DNA of 64,000 bases. Source: Pseudobutyrivibrio ruminis CF1b (GTDB lineage Bacteria > Bacillota > Clostridia > Lachnospirales > Lachnospiraceae). The stretch spans positions 124,001 through 188,000 of the forward strand of contig NZ_AUJB01000011.1 in NCBI RefSeq assembly GCF_000424005.1, in the 5' to 3' direction. The stretch's first letter is position 1, and every line of letters begins with the position of its first letter. Under the pieces are notes generated by a model. The model was not told the DNA's origin. It saw only the letters and a list, made by a program, of their open reading frames with translations, and ran no database searches. Below, piece by piece: positions 15,874 to 25,454 of this stretch. A program made the position numbers and the translations under genes.

Positions 15874-15910
15874 AATAATATCTCCAACATGGTCTAAGCA
15901 AAAAAATAGA

Positions 15911-16735
15911 TTAATGTGACAAACAATAAATTAATATCGCTTGCTGTATTCTTAAAAGATTATTCTTAAACGTATACCCAACGAAGAAATCTGAATCAAT
16001 TACATCTTCAGATACTTCTTCACCGCGATAAAATGGTGGGCAGGGATTAAGGATTGCACCTTTATTTGCCTGTTTCATTATATCTTTTGTTATTTGATAC
16101 TCTTTGAAGTCATCAAGTATTTCTTCAGGAATAGAATCAGTGCAGATTATGTCTTTATTTTTTATGGAATCTAATAAATTATTACCATGCTTAACATCCA
16201 GAATTGCATATTCAGATGGGCTGCATTGAGATAGAGAAAGACTAAAGGCTTTAGAAGCTTCTTTCCAAGCTTTGCCTACATTCCCTGTAGCTCCAACAAA
16301 TAAATATTCATCTCCCAGATATGAAGATCGGAGCTTAGAAATTGAATATAAATCGGACATCATTTCGCAGGGATGATTTTCATCGGTTAATGCGTTTATA
16401 ACAGGAATATCAGTAACATTTGATATTTTATCAAGAAGGTTGATATCTTTATGTCTGACGACAACAGCATCAGCCCAGTTCTGCAGATAGCCAAAAACAT
16501 CTTTGATATCCTCTTTTTTCTCTAACGTGGCAGAATCAAATAAGATTGATTGACCTCCCAGGAGATATATTCCTTTTTCAAAAGAAACGCGAGTTCTTAT
16601 ACTATTTGAAGGAAAGAACATTACAATGGTTTTTCCCTTGAGAAAGTTCGGATACTTATCAATATTATCTGCAATCTGGAATATCTCTAGTAAATCTGAA
16701 ATATTGAAATCCGTTAATCTAATGAATGAACGCAT
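15911..16735 (-). CDS. Aspartate/ornithine carbamoyltransferase-family protein
   Basis: A 274-residue protein with the carbamoyl-phosphate loop SNSIRTRVSFEKG (S-x-R-T-R, ~residue 45), the RHKD segment (~95), the ALTDENHPCEMMSDL stretch with His-Pro (~118) and NPCPPFYRGEEV near residue 230. These are the main landmarks of the transcarbamoylase family. It is shorter than typical OTCases (about 310-340 aa) and divergent, so the amino acceptor (ornithine or another amine) is uncertain. No arginine genes lie nearby. Its leader is a near-copy of that of the GNAT gene ending at 12604. Confidence 0.8.
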   Translation of the reverse strand: MRSFIRLTDFNISDLLEIFQIADNIDKYPNFLKGKTIVMFFPSNSIRTRVSFEKGIYLLGGQSILFDSATLEKKEDIKDVFGYLQNWADAVVVRHKDINLLDKISNVTDIPVINALTDENHPCEMMSDLYSISKLRSSYLGDEYLFVGATGNVGKAWKEASKAFSLSLSQCSPSEYAILDVKHGNNLLDSIKNKDIICTDSIPEEILDDFKEYQITKDIMKQANKGAILNPCPPFYRGEEVSEDVIDSDFFVGYTFKNNLLRIQQAILIYCLSH

Positions 16736-16778
16736 TTTTAACCTCTACAGTTTCGATATTTTGGTAATCATTGTACTT
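16736..16778 (-). promoter_or_regulatory. Leader copy 2 shared with a GNAT gene
   Basis: Minus strand: TACAAT (16775-16770) as -10, then ACTGTAGAGGTTAAAA up to the ATG. The match to 12605-12646 covers the -10 box, leader and SD. Confidence 0.55.
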
Positions 16779-16795
16779 CATTGAGGGATAATTAG

Positions 16796-16836
16796 CCATA
16801 TAAAAAGAAAAACTCCGTGGAAAAGAATCCACGGAG
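16796..16836 (-). terminator. Orphan minus-strand terminator between divergent genes
   Basis: Minus strand: CTCCGTGG - ATTCTTTT - CCACGGAG then TTTTTCTTTTTA. It lies upstream of the carbamoyltransferase promoter with no minus-strand gene before it, so it is probably the end of a lost gene. Confidence 0.65.
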
Positions 16837-16963
16837 ATAGGATAGCTTGCTCGGTTAACTTAAAAAATTGGAAAATATTATCGACTACATTAAATGGACA
16901 ATATTCACAAAATGGTGTTATATTTAAAATGGAGTTAGGAACAAAAAAAGTGGGAGGGTAATC

Positions 16964-17356
16964 ATGAACAAGAAGTTAACTATCGTTGGTTCATATCTTA
17001 TAGTTTTGTGTATTTCACTAATAGTGTTTTGGGTTTCGTATCATAATGGAACTATGGACGCAATGGGGTATTCTATTATTTTCTTTTGGGGTGTTATACC
17101 TATTCTCATTTTTATTAATTCTTTCATCATAGGTAAGCATAAAGAATGGGGATTATTGAGATGGCTTATGTCAGTTCCTTCTGGAATTATGTATATGCTT
17201 GCTTCATACGCAACTTTTAGTCTGGCAAACAATATTATGTTCAATAAAGTAAATTCTCCAGATTTTACTATATTTTTTGCAGGTTTGATTATTTCGCTAT
17301 TGGGAATGGTGATTGGCTATTTGAGGTCAGTAAATAGTAAGAGGAAAAGTTTATGA
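16964..17356 (+). CDS. Small membrane protein with four predicted helices
   Basis: 130 residues. Hydrophobic segments lie near residues 7-27 (IVGSYLIVLCISLIVFWVSY), 36-56 (YSIIFFWGVIPILIFINSFI), 68-90 and 98-118 (FTIFFAGLIISLLGMVIGYL), followed by a basic end (NSKRKSL). GGGAGGG precedes the ATG. Family not recognised. It overlaps the following lipoprotein gene by four bases and heads a five-gene run of small membrane or exported proteins, probably one transcript. Confidence 0.65.
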   Translation: MNKKLTIVGSYLIVLCISLIVFWVSYHNGTMDAMGYSIIFFWGVIPILIFINSFIIGKHKEWGLLRWLMSVPSGIMYMLASYATFSLANNIMFNKVNSPDFTIFFAGLIISLLGMVIGYLRSVNSKRKSL

Positions 17357-17886
17357 AGAAGGTTGCTGTCTTATTATTGTCAATAATGATAGTTTTTCTT
17401 GTGGGATGTGGTAAAAGTTCTAGCCCTGTCGTAGATGTTATTACTTCAAATATAGAGACAGGTGAGATTCATTACTGGACTATCTATGACAATAATAGTT
17501 CTGAAGAAATAGAGGAATTCGAGCCAGCAAACATCGAAATGCTTCAAGTCTCAGATAATGACTTTTCTTCTGAGATTAATGGTAAAAAGATTTCTGTCAG
17601 TGTAAATAAATACGAGCTAGAAGATGAAGATGGAAGCAGATATGAGGCTGATGGTAATCTGAGAAGAATCATTGATGATGTGGCAGAAAATGCGGGTCAC
17701 GATATTTATGGTGTAAAAATATTTAGTGTAGATGGAAATATCTTTGTATTCGAAAAGCATAATGTAAATTGGCAATTACCTTGTGTTTTGTATCAGTATT
17801 TCCCAGATACGAGGGAGCTTTCAAAACTATATCAGTGGGATGGTGTTGAGCTGGTTGGCTTAGGAAATATAAGAATAGCAGATTAG
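17353..17886 (+). CDS. Lipoprotein of unknown function
   Basis: 177 residues. The signal peptide MKKVAVLLLSIMIVFLVGCG has a lipobox LVGC with Cys19 as the lipidation site, and the mature protein is acidic and Ser-rich at its start. No recognised domain. It begins with an ATGA overlap on the previous membrane protein gene, implying coupled translation; the two may act together at the membrane. Confidence 0.7.
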   Translation: MKKVAVLLLSIMIVFLVGCGKSSSPVVDVITSNIETGEIHYWTIYDNNSSEEIEEFEPANIEMLQVSDNDFSSEINGKKISVSVNKYELEDEDGSRYEADGNLRRIIDDVAENAGHDIYGVKIFSVDGNIFVFEKHNVNWQLPCVLYQYFPDTRELSKLYQWDGVELVGLGNIRIAD

Positions 17887-17908
17887 GACAATGATGGAGG
17901 AGGCTCAT

Positions 17909-18154
17909 ATGGAGTTTTACAAGTACTTATTGATTTATTCAGGGATTTTTATTTTGATAATTATGGTAGCCTATGTTATTAGTTGCGTAATATCGCATAT
18001 TGATTACAAACGTCAAATCAGTGGGAAAAGAAAAATGCGAGAATTCAAAGGCTCAATAAACTATGACAAAGAAGGTCAACTTAACACTGAGTTAGAGATA
18101 GAAAGAGCATCAAAAGGTATGCTTACTAAAAATGAGATGTCTCATAGAATTTAA
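17909..18154 (+). CDS. Small single-helix membrane protein
   Basis: About 81 residues from an ATG preceded by GGAGGAGG; an earlier in-frame ATG overlaps this SD and is rejected. One N-terminal transmembrane helix (YLLIYSGIFILIIMVAYVIS) is followed by a basic cytoplasmic tail (YKRQISGKRKMREFKG). No family recognised. Same direction and close spacing to its neighbours. Confidence 0.6.
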   Translation: MEFYKYLLIYSGIFILIIMVAYVISCVISHIDYKRQISGKRKMREFKGSINYDKEGQLNTELEIERASKGMLTKNEMSHRI

Positions 18155-18171
18155 AATATATCGGAGGACAC

Positions 18172-18396
18172 ATGAAAAAGATATCAGTGTTTTTGATTAT
18201 TTTGGCAATTGTTCTGTCAGATGCTATGTGTGCTGTTGTCGCATATAATTATTGTGACTTGCTGTGGGGCGGAAAGTATGCTGGGTATAGTGCGCCGGCA
18301 AGTACAGCATATATTTATGCTATTCCATTCATAATAGGTATAATTATATGTTTGGTCTTGGCATTGTTATCTCATAAGAAGGGACATAGAGCATAA
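18172..18396 (+). CDS. Small membrane protein with two helices
   Basis: 74 residues: an N-terminal hydrophobic helix (ISVFLIILAIVLSDAMCAVV), a short outside loop with WGGKYAGYSAP, and a second helix (YIYAIPFIIGIIICLVLALL) ending SHKKGHRA. TCGGAGGACAC precedes the ATG. Not recognised; a small holin-like or accessory membrane protein. Confidence 0.6.
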   Translation: MKKISVFLIILAIVLSDAMCAVVAYNYCDLLWGGKYAGYSAPASTAYIYAIPFIIGIIICLVLALLSHKKGHRA

Positions 18397-18512
18397 TATC
18401 GAAATATTGTTTCAGTCTGAATAATAGGAAAGTATCGAATTATTAGACACATAGTAGTAAAATGGACATAAAGAGTGGCGTGTCATACGATTTATTAGCA
18501 TGGGGGGTGCTT

Positions 18513-19034
18513 ATGAGATCAAGAATATTTATGGCATTGACTGTATTACTATTTGGAGTATGTATAGCAGGGGGAACTGATGATATATCAGGAGAATTGC
18601 CTGCGGATGTAGTTGGCACCAACGTTTCTTATGAGGAAATTAAGCCAAGTAAAGATCAAAGTGAAGAGCAAAAGAGAGAATCTCTTAATAACTATCTGGC
18701 GAACATGCTTGCTAAAGATATCATGACATGCAGAGGGGTGCTTGGCTGCAAGGTAAATTTGGATATATACAGTGAAAGTGCCTCTGAAAACTCCATCACA
18801 GTTCAGTATTTTTACGACCCAGAGGTTATAGATGATGCAGTAGGGTTTGAGGACACTTTGAGGCAGTTTATGCTTGCAAGTGTTCCTGAGGTAGAGAATG
18901 TCTATTTGCGTGGAACATCTGTAACAAATCAGAATGCTGATGAGTTTGCTGTGGACGCTGATGATTCGCCTATAAAAAATCTTCCAATAGATTTAGGTTC
19001 CAATCTGAACTTTATTCCTGTTGTGCCTAATTAA
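18513..19034 (+). CDS. Exported protein with a ring-building-like domain
   Basis: About 173 residues from an ATG after GGGGGGTG. An N-terminal signal/anchor (SRIFMALTVLLFGVCIAG) is followed by a mature part with YLANMLAKDIMTCRGVLGCK and VNLDIYSESASENSITVQYF. That pattern weakly recalls the secretin-like ring domain of SpoIIIAG/SpoIIIAF proteins; the similarity is only visual. Last gene of the small membrane-protein cluster, closed by a strong terminator. Confidence 0.55.
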   Translation: MRSRIFMALTVLLFGVCIAGGTDDISGELPADVVGTNVSYEEIKPSKDQSEEQKRESLNNYLANMLAKDIMTCRGVLGCKVNLDIYSESASENSITVQYFYDPEVIDDAVGFEDTLRQFMLASVPEVENVYLRGTSVTNQNADEFAVDADDSPIKNLPIDLGSNLNFIPVVPN

Positions 19035-19042
19035 ATAATCAC

Positions 19043-19068
19043 GGCCTCCCAGAAATGGGAGGCCTTTA
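19043..19068 (+). terminator. Intrinsic terminator
   Basis: GGCCTCCC - AGAAAT - GGGAGGCC followed by TTTAGT. Closes the small membrane-protein cluster. Confidence 0.8.
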
Positions 19069-19157
19069 GTATGTATTATCATAGAAAACTAAAAGTTCAA
19101 GACTCCAGCCGTCTAGCACAATTAATAGAGGGCTGTTTTATTATAGATATCAGTTTT

Positions 19158-19190
19158 GTTAAAAGAATAACTACTGCATTATCTTTAGGA
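19158..19190 (+). repeat. 3'-end interspersed repeat, copy F (partial)
   Basis: Reads GTTAAAAGAATAACTACTG then CATTATCTTTAGGAG. It shares ACTACTGCATTA exactly with copy D. No minus-strand gene remains on its right, so it may mark a lost gene. Confidence 0.45.
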
Positions 19191-19263
19191 GTGATGTAAA
19201 TAGAGCGAATAGTTTGGAGAATTACTAGGCTCGATAATTAATTTCCTTATTGAAAAATCTTAT

Positions 19264-20727
<1,464 letters not shown>

Positions 20728-20760
20728 ATAAACAAATTTTAATCAAAGGAGAGAGTAATC

Positions 20761-21192
20761 ATGAGTAAAGTAAATGTAGTTTTTTGGTCACAGTCAGGTA
20801 ATACAGAAGCTATGGCTAATGCGGTAGCAGCGGGTGTTAAAGAAGCAGGAGGAGAGGCAAATGTCGTTTATGTTGGCGATGCTTCTATTGATGAATTAAA
20901 GAAAGAAAAAGCGTTTGCACTTGGATGTCCAGCTATGGGTGCTGAAGTTTTAGAGGAAGGAGAAATGGAGCCATTCGTTTCTGACTTGGAAGGCTTTGTT
21001 TCAGGAAAGACAATTGGTCTTTTTGGATCATACGGTTGGGGCGATGGCCAGTGGATGCGTGACTGGGTTGATCGCATGACTGCAGCTGGTGCCACAGTGG
21101 TAAATGGCGAGGGTGTTATCTGTCAGGATGCACCAGACGGTTCAGCAGAGGCAGAATGCAAGGAACTTGGCAAGGCTCTTGCAGCAATTTAA
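20761..21192 (+). CDS. Flavodoxin
   Basis: A 143-residue FMN-binding electron carrier. The phosphate loop is VFWSQSGNTEAMANAV, with the aromatic flavin loops around ALGCPAMGAEVLEE and LFGSYGWGDGQWMRDW. Short-chain flavodoxin of the clostridial type, able to replace ferredoxin under iron limitation. AAAGGAGAG precedes the ATG; a terminator follows. Probably read through from eno. Confidence 0.95.
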   Translation: MSKVNVVFWSQSGNTEAMANAVAAGVKEAGGEANVVYVGDASIDELKKEKAFALGCPAMGAEVLEEGEMEPFVSDLEGFVSGKTIGLFGSYGWGDGQWMRDWVDRMTAAGATVVNGEGVICQDAPDGSAEAECKELGKALAAI

Positions 21193-21203
21193 ACTTATTT
21201 TTG

Positions 21204-21243
21204 GCCCTCAGGCATGTCAAAGCCTGGGGGCTTTTATTTTTTT
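21204..21243 (+). terminator. Intrinsic terminator after flavodoxin
   Basis: GCCCTCAGGC / GCCTGGGGGC with one wobble, then TTTTATTTTTTTC. Confidence 0.88.
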
Positions 21244-21338
21244 CTTAAATTAACATGATTAATCAAAAGTAGTAACACTTTTATCACAATCATTATTTAA
21301 AATAGCATCGAGGGAGTATAAAGTTTTAGGGTTTTACT

Positions 21339-23546
21339 ATGAAGCAGGGTTTTTTTAGACATATTGTTATAACGCTAATAAGCACAGTTTCTGTGCTTTG
21401 TTTTGCTGTTCAAAATTATAGTATTATTACTGCTTCAGAATCTGAAAAGCTGGTGGTAGGTGTACTGCCAGATCGATGTCCTGTAATGTATGTTGATGAA
21501 TCAGGTGAGCAAGTCGGAATAGCTGTGGATTTACTTAAACAGGCAGCAAATAAGGCCGGTTATGAAATTGAAATTAAAATTATTACAGAAAAAGATATAA
21601 AGGAAGCACTTGATAATACAGCATACGATATTGTTATGCCTTTGGGTAGCGCAACAACTTCAGCTAAAGGTAGAGCGACCATAATATCAGATAATCTTTC
21701 TGAAGTTCCATTCACTCTTGTTACAGAAGAAAAGCATCCGATTCATATTTCATCGCACCTGAGGATTGGTATGCTTCGCTCTCTAAGAAGTTTTGCAGAG
21801 CTTGTTCCACAGCGCTATCCAAATACCGATATTGTTTTTTATGATGATATATCTGAATCCATCAAAGCTCTTCGTAATGGAGAAGTGGATGCCTTACTTG
21901 ATAATTCTTATGTTTGGAGCTATGTATTGCAGAAACCTGCCTATAGTAATTTGCATGTTCAGCCTGGCGCGATACTTTCTATCGATTATAAGGCAGCCGT
22001 TTTGGATACTCCAAAGGGACATGAAATCATTTCCAGGTTAAATAAGGGTATTGCAAGGATAGATGATTCTCATCGAGAAGCTATTGTTTTGGATTATACC
22101 ACTCGACGACTTTACAAATATACCCTTGGTGACTATTGGCATATGTATGGCGTTTTTATTATTCTAGGGTCCCTTTTGTTCTACGCCATATTAGCAATTA
22201 TGATAATGAGAGCACGAGCATATCGTCAGAAGCAGGATAATAGGCTCCGTGAGTATATCGAAATTGACAAGCTTACCGGTGCCTATACTCTGGCTGGGTT
22301 TAAAAAGAAGGTTGCTGAATTAATAAAGGAGTATCCAGAGAATAGATACTTTATTGCATATAATAACATTGTTAACTTCAAATTTATAAATGATCACTTT
22401 GGAATGGAAGCAGGTGATAATCTTCTAAAGTTTTGGGTAAAGAAATCTATTGATGCCTTAACTGAGGAAGAAGCTATATGCAGAGCTGTCGCTGATAGAA
22501 TTGTTGTATTCCGAAAAATGGATGGCCAACAAACATTTTATCACGATTTAGCAGACGTAATTGAGCCAGTATCTAATTTCTTTGTAGAAGTTGGTAATAA
22601 CTATAAGGCAGAAATTAGAAGTGGTATCTATGTTCTTACAGATGAGGATTATCAAAATCTTAATCTGGAGCATATTTTGGATTGCGCAAGAGTTGCAGAA
22701 AAAAAGGTTATTGAAAAAGGAAATGTAAATTTCGAATTTTATAATCTTAGTCATTGGGAAGCAGAAAAACAAGCCACAGATATTACCAGTCATTTAACTC
22801 CTGCTCTAAAGGAAGGTCGTATTCAGGTTTGGTACCAGCCTCAGGTAAATTTTGAGAAAGGTATTATAACGGGAGCAGAAGCGCTGTGTCGTTGGAACCA
22901 CAGTGATTTAGGTTGGATTAGTCCGGGAATCTTTATTCCAGTATTGGAGAAAGCAGGAAAAATTTACGAGCTTGACAGCTATATTTGGGATAGAGTGTGT
23001 CAGGATTTAAGCAGGTGGAATGAAGAAGGTAAATATAGAACAGTATCCGTAAACGTATCACGAGCAGATATTAAAGCTAATCCTAACGTACAGGAGCATT
23101 TCCGCTCGCTTATTGACAGATACTTCTTGTCACCTGATCAGCTGCATATTGAAATAACGGAAAATGCATTTGCAGATGATGCTAAAGCACTTATTGAAGT
23201 TACCAAAAATTTACAGAAATTGGGATTTACTGTAGAGATGGATGATTTTGGAAGCGGTTACTCATCACTTCATATGCTTAAGGAAGTTCCTATTAACCGT
23301 GTAAAGATGGATCTTAATTTCCTTTCTGACGAGGGATCAAAAGAAAAAGGAAAAATTATCATCAGTAATATGATTCACATGATTGATGATTTAGGAATGA
23401 AGCTGATTTCTGAAGGTGTTGAAACAGAAAAACAGGCCGAATTCCTTAGAGAAAAAGGCTGTGTTGAAATGCAGGGATACTATTTCTACAAGCCAGTTTG
23501 CGTAGAAGAGTTTGAAAACCTGTGTGACAAAGGAGTCACAACATAG
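21339..23546 (+). CDS. Solute-binding sensor with degenerate GGDEF and intact EAL domain (c-di-GMP phosphodiesterase)
   Basis: 735 residues. A signal anchor is followed by an extracellular SBP_bac_3-like domain (~residues 35-260, starting KLVVGVLPDRCPVMYVDE), one transmembrane helix (MYGVFIILGSLLFYAILAIM), a GGDEF-type domain (~300-450) and an EAL domain (~470-730). The cyclase signature is lost (RAVADRIVVF in place of GGDEF). The EAL domain keeps EALCRWNH, the Glu of HIEITENAF, MDDFGSGYSS, the Lys of VKMDLNF and EGVETEKQ. It most likely degrades c-di-GMP in response to an amino acid or similar ligand. The start lacks a strong SD. Confidence 0.9.
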   Translation: MKQGFFRHIVITLISTVSVLCFAVQNYSIITASESEKLVVGVLPDRCPVMYVDESGEQVGIAVDLLKQAANKAGYEIEIKIITEKDIKEALDNTAYDIVMPLGSATTSAKGRATIISDNLSEVPFTLVTEEKHPIHISSHLRIGMLRSLRSFAELVPQRYPNTDIVFYDDISESIKALRNGEVDALLDNSYVWSYVLQKPAYSNLHVQPGAILSIDYKAAVLDTPKGHEIISRLNKGIARIDDSHREAIVLDYTTRRLYKYTLGDYWHMYGVFIILGSLLFYAILAIMIMRARAYRQKQDNRLREYIEIDKLTGAYTLAGFKKKVAELIKEYPENRYFIAYNNIVNFKFINDHFGMEAGDNLLKFWVKKSIDALTEEEAICRAVADRIVVFRKMDGQQTFYHDLADVIEPVSNFFVEVGNNYKAEIRSGIYVLTDEDYQNLNLEHILDCARVAEKKVIEKGNVNFEFYNLSHWEAEKQATDITSHLTPALKEGRIQVWYQPQVNFEKGIITGAEALCRWNHSDLGWISPGIFIPVLEKAGKIYELDSYIWDRVCQDLSRWNEEGKYRTVSVNVSRADIKANPNVQEHFRSLIDRYFLSPDQLHIEITENAFADDAKALIEVTKNLQKLGFTVEMDDFGSGYSSLHMLKEVPINRVKMDLNFLSDEGSKEKGKIIISNMIHMIDDLGMKLISEGVETEKQAEFLREKGCVEMQGYYFYKPVCVEEFENLCDKGVTT

Positions 23547-23650
23547 GGTTAACAAATACAGAGAGCCAGACCATGAAGGATGGAAACCTATGGTCTTCAG
23601 GTCGATTTAGGAAAAACACTTATAGTAGGTGTCTGCGACAACTGTTTATC

Positions 23651-24490
23651 TTAATAATCAGTATTTGATAGCTCAACAGAATCAGTAATATAGAAATGAA
23701 AGCCTTGTTTTTTACAATAATGGGTTATTTCATCCATTAGTTTAGAGTCATTAGTATATTCTATAATAAAGATATCAGCTCCTAGTGAGCTGTATCTTTT
23801 TATATAATTCTCGAAGTATTCACGGTTAGATTTTTCAGCTATCCCAAAGCTGTTATTATCCCAGTCAATGTAGGAGAAGACTGACTCCTGATTGATTCCT
23901 GTAATAACGTCATCCCAGCTGCCAAGCTTTTGGGTATAGGAGTCCATAAATACATCGCCCCCATTTATAATGACATCTTTGTCATAGGATTTTAGCCCTT
24001 TCATAATTGTTGCAAGGCCATTTAGAATATCATCGTTTTGATATTGATAATAAACATCTGTGTTATCTACAAAGAAGCCAGAAATTCCTTTATCTAATAA
24101 GGATGGAGCAAGCTCGTTCAGAATAAAATCTTGCCATTTTTCAGAAGATACATCAATCCATTTTTCTTCATCCCAGTGCTCGTATTCATCCAAAGTCAAA
24201 TCTTCGAAGCGAGAGTAGTAGTCTCTGTAGTTTTCCAAGGAACCAACATTAATATAGCTGTATACCTTGTGTCCTTTGGAAACGAAGGATTTAATTTCAT
24301 TAGCAGAAAAATACTGAGCATCTACCACAACAATATAAGTGTCCGAAAACTGCTCAAGGTTTTCATTGACACCCAAATAGACACCGTAGTCTTTTGGAAA
24401 TTTAGGTATTGTGGCTATGACAATTATTATTGCAAGCAATGCAAAAATTATTGGGATTAAAATTTTTGTATATAGTTTCATGTATTTCAT
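23651..24490 (-). CDS. GH114-like (alpha-1,4-polygalactosaminidase-type) membrane-anchored protein
   Basis: 279 residues. An N-terminal anchor (LYTKILIPIIFALLAIIIVI) is followed by a TIM-barrel-like domain. Stretches such as VVVDAQYFSANEIKSFVSKG, KVYSYINVGSLENYRDYY, DVSSEKWQDFILNELAP and GISGFFVDNTDVYYQY match the GH114/TM1410 family, which acts on galactosaminogalactan-like polymers; Asp residues in FVDNTD and YSYINVGS correspond to conserved positions. The substrate in this organism is unknown. Two ATGs three codons apart are possible; neither has a strong SD. The gene converges on the EAL protein. Confidence 0.72.
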   Translation of the reverse strand: MKYMKLYTKILIPIIFALLAIIIVIATIPKFPKDYGVYLGVNENLEQFSDTYIVVVDAQYFSANEIKSFVSKGHKVYSYINVGSLENYRDYYSRFEDLTLDEYEHWDEEKWIDVSSEKWQDFILNELAPSLLDKGISGFFVDNTDVYYQYQNDDILNGLATIMKGLKSYDKDVIINGGDVFMDSYTQKLGSWDDVITGINQESVFSYIDWDNNSFGIAEKSNREYFENYIKRYSSLGADIFIIEYTNDSKLMDEITHYCKKQGFHFYITDSVELSNTDY

Positions 24491-24627
24491 TTTACTTGAA
24501 ATTGAAATTAATTTGTATTGGTAAAATAGCTATAAAAACAGAAAAGACCAACTACCCGGTCAACCTTTTTTCTACTTATTCAATATGTTAGTATATATGG
24601 CATAACATTAAGAAGAAGGTATATTAA

Positions 24628-25431
24628 ATGATTAAACTTATTGCAACAGATGTAGATGGAACATTAGTGAAAGATGCTTCGCCTGAGATTTATCCAGAGA
24701 TTATCGAGATGGTGAAGGAGCTCAGAAGAAGAGACATCATTGTCTGCATTGCCAGCGGAAGACAGTATTCCAGCATCGAAAAACTCTTCAAGGATGTTAA
24801 GGATGATTTGATTTTTATCGCCGATAATGGTGCTCACGTAAAGTGCCGCGGCAAAGATTTAAATATCGTAAATATGAATCCGGAATATCTTGATGAACTT
24901 ATAAAAGAGCTTAGAACATTTGAAGACTGCGAGATGATCTGTGAGGGCCCAGGTATCACGTACATTGAGTCAAAGAATCCAGAGTTCATTGATTTCATTG
25001 AGACTCAGTATAAGTGCGACTACAAGCAGGTGGATGATGTCCTTACTGAGGGTGAAAATATTATCAAGGCTTCTATCTTCAAGAGACCTTCTATCAGATC
25101 TATAGGTGACGATATTCTCATCCCAGAGTGGAAGGATAGACTAAAGGTTACTATGGCAGGTGAGGACTGGGTTGATTTCATGGATAAGTCAGTGGATAAG
25201 GGAAATGCTCTTTCATTTATCCAGAAGTTCTATGGAATCTCACCTGATGAGACCATGGTATTTGGAGATAACAATAATGATATCGGCATGCTTAAGTGTG
25301 CCACAGAAAGCTATGCTGTGGAGACAGCTCCGGATGTAGTAAAGGCTGCAGCAAATCACGTTTGCCCTTCATGGAAGGAAAAGGGTGTGTATCAGATTCT
25401 TGCTGCCAACTTTCCAGTAGAAGAAAATTAG
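24628..25431 (+). CDS. HAD-superfamily (Cof-type) phosphatase
   Basis: 267 residues with IATDVDGTLVKD (nucleophile loop), CIASGRQYSS (motif II), Lys in DKGNALSF (motif III) and MVFGDNNNDIGMLKCA (motif IV). The C2B cap indicates a Cof/YidA-type phosphatase of sugar phosphates or FMN. AGAAGAAGGT precedes the ATG. The next gene begins 23 bases on, in the same direction, and encodes a flavin-pathway-like reductase; a functional link is only suggested. Confidence 0.87.
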   Translation: MIKLIATDVDGTLVKDASPEIYPEIIEMVKELRRRDIIVCIASGRQYSSIEKLFKDVKDDLIFIADNGAHVKCRGKDLNIVNMNPEYLDELIKELRTFEDCEMICEGPGITYIESKNPEFIDFIETQYKCDYKQVDDVLTEGENIIKASIFKRPSIRSIGDDILIPEWKDRLKVTMAGEDWVDFMDKSVDKGNALSFIQKFYGISPDETMVFGDNNNDIGMLKCATESYAVETAPDVVKAAANHVCPSWKEKGVYQILAANFPVEEN

Positions 25432-25454
25432 ACTAGTTTATGGGGAATAATTTT

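Noticed and set aside
3970-19190. Canonical integron attC sites
   Set aside because: The repeat lacks a clear RYYYAAC/GTTRRRY core pair with a palindromic middle, and no integron integrase or attI is in the window. Kept only as a boundary-repeat observation.
23560-23645. c-di-GMP riboswitch next to the EAL gene
   Set aside because: Only a simple AGACCAT / ATGGTCT hairpin is present. The GEMM-I conserved core (CACGCACAGGGCAAACC-like) is absent and the region lies 3' of the gene.
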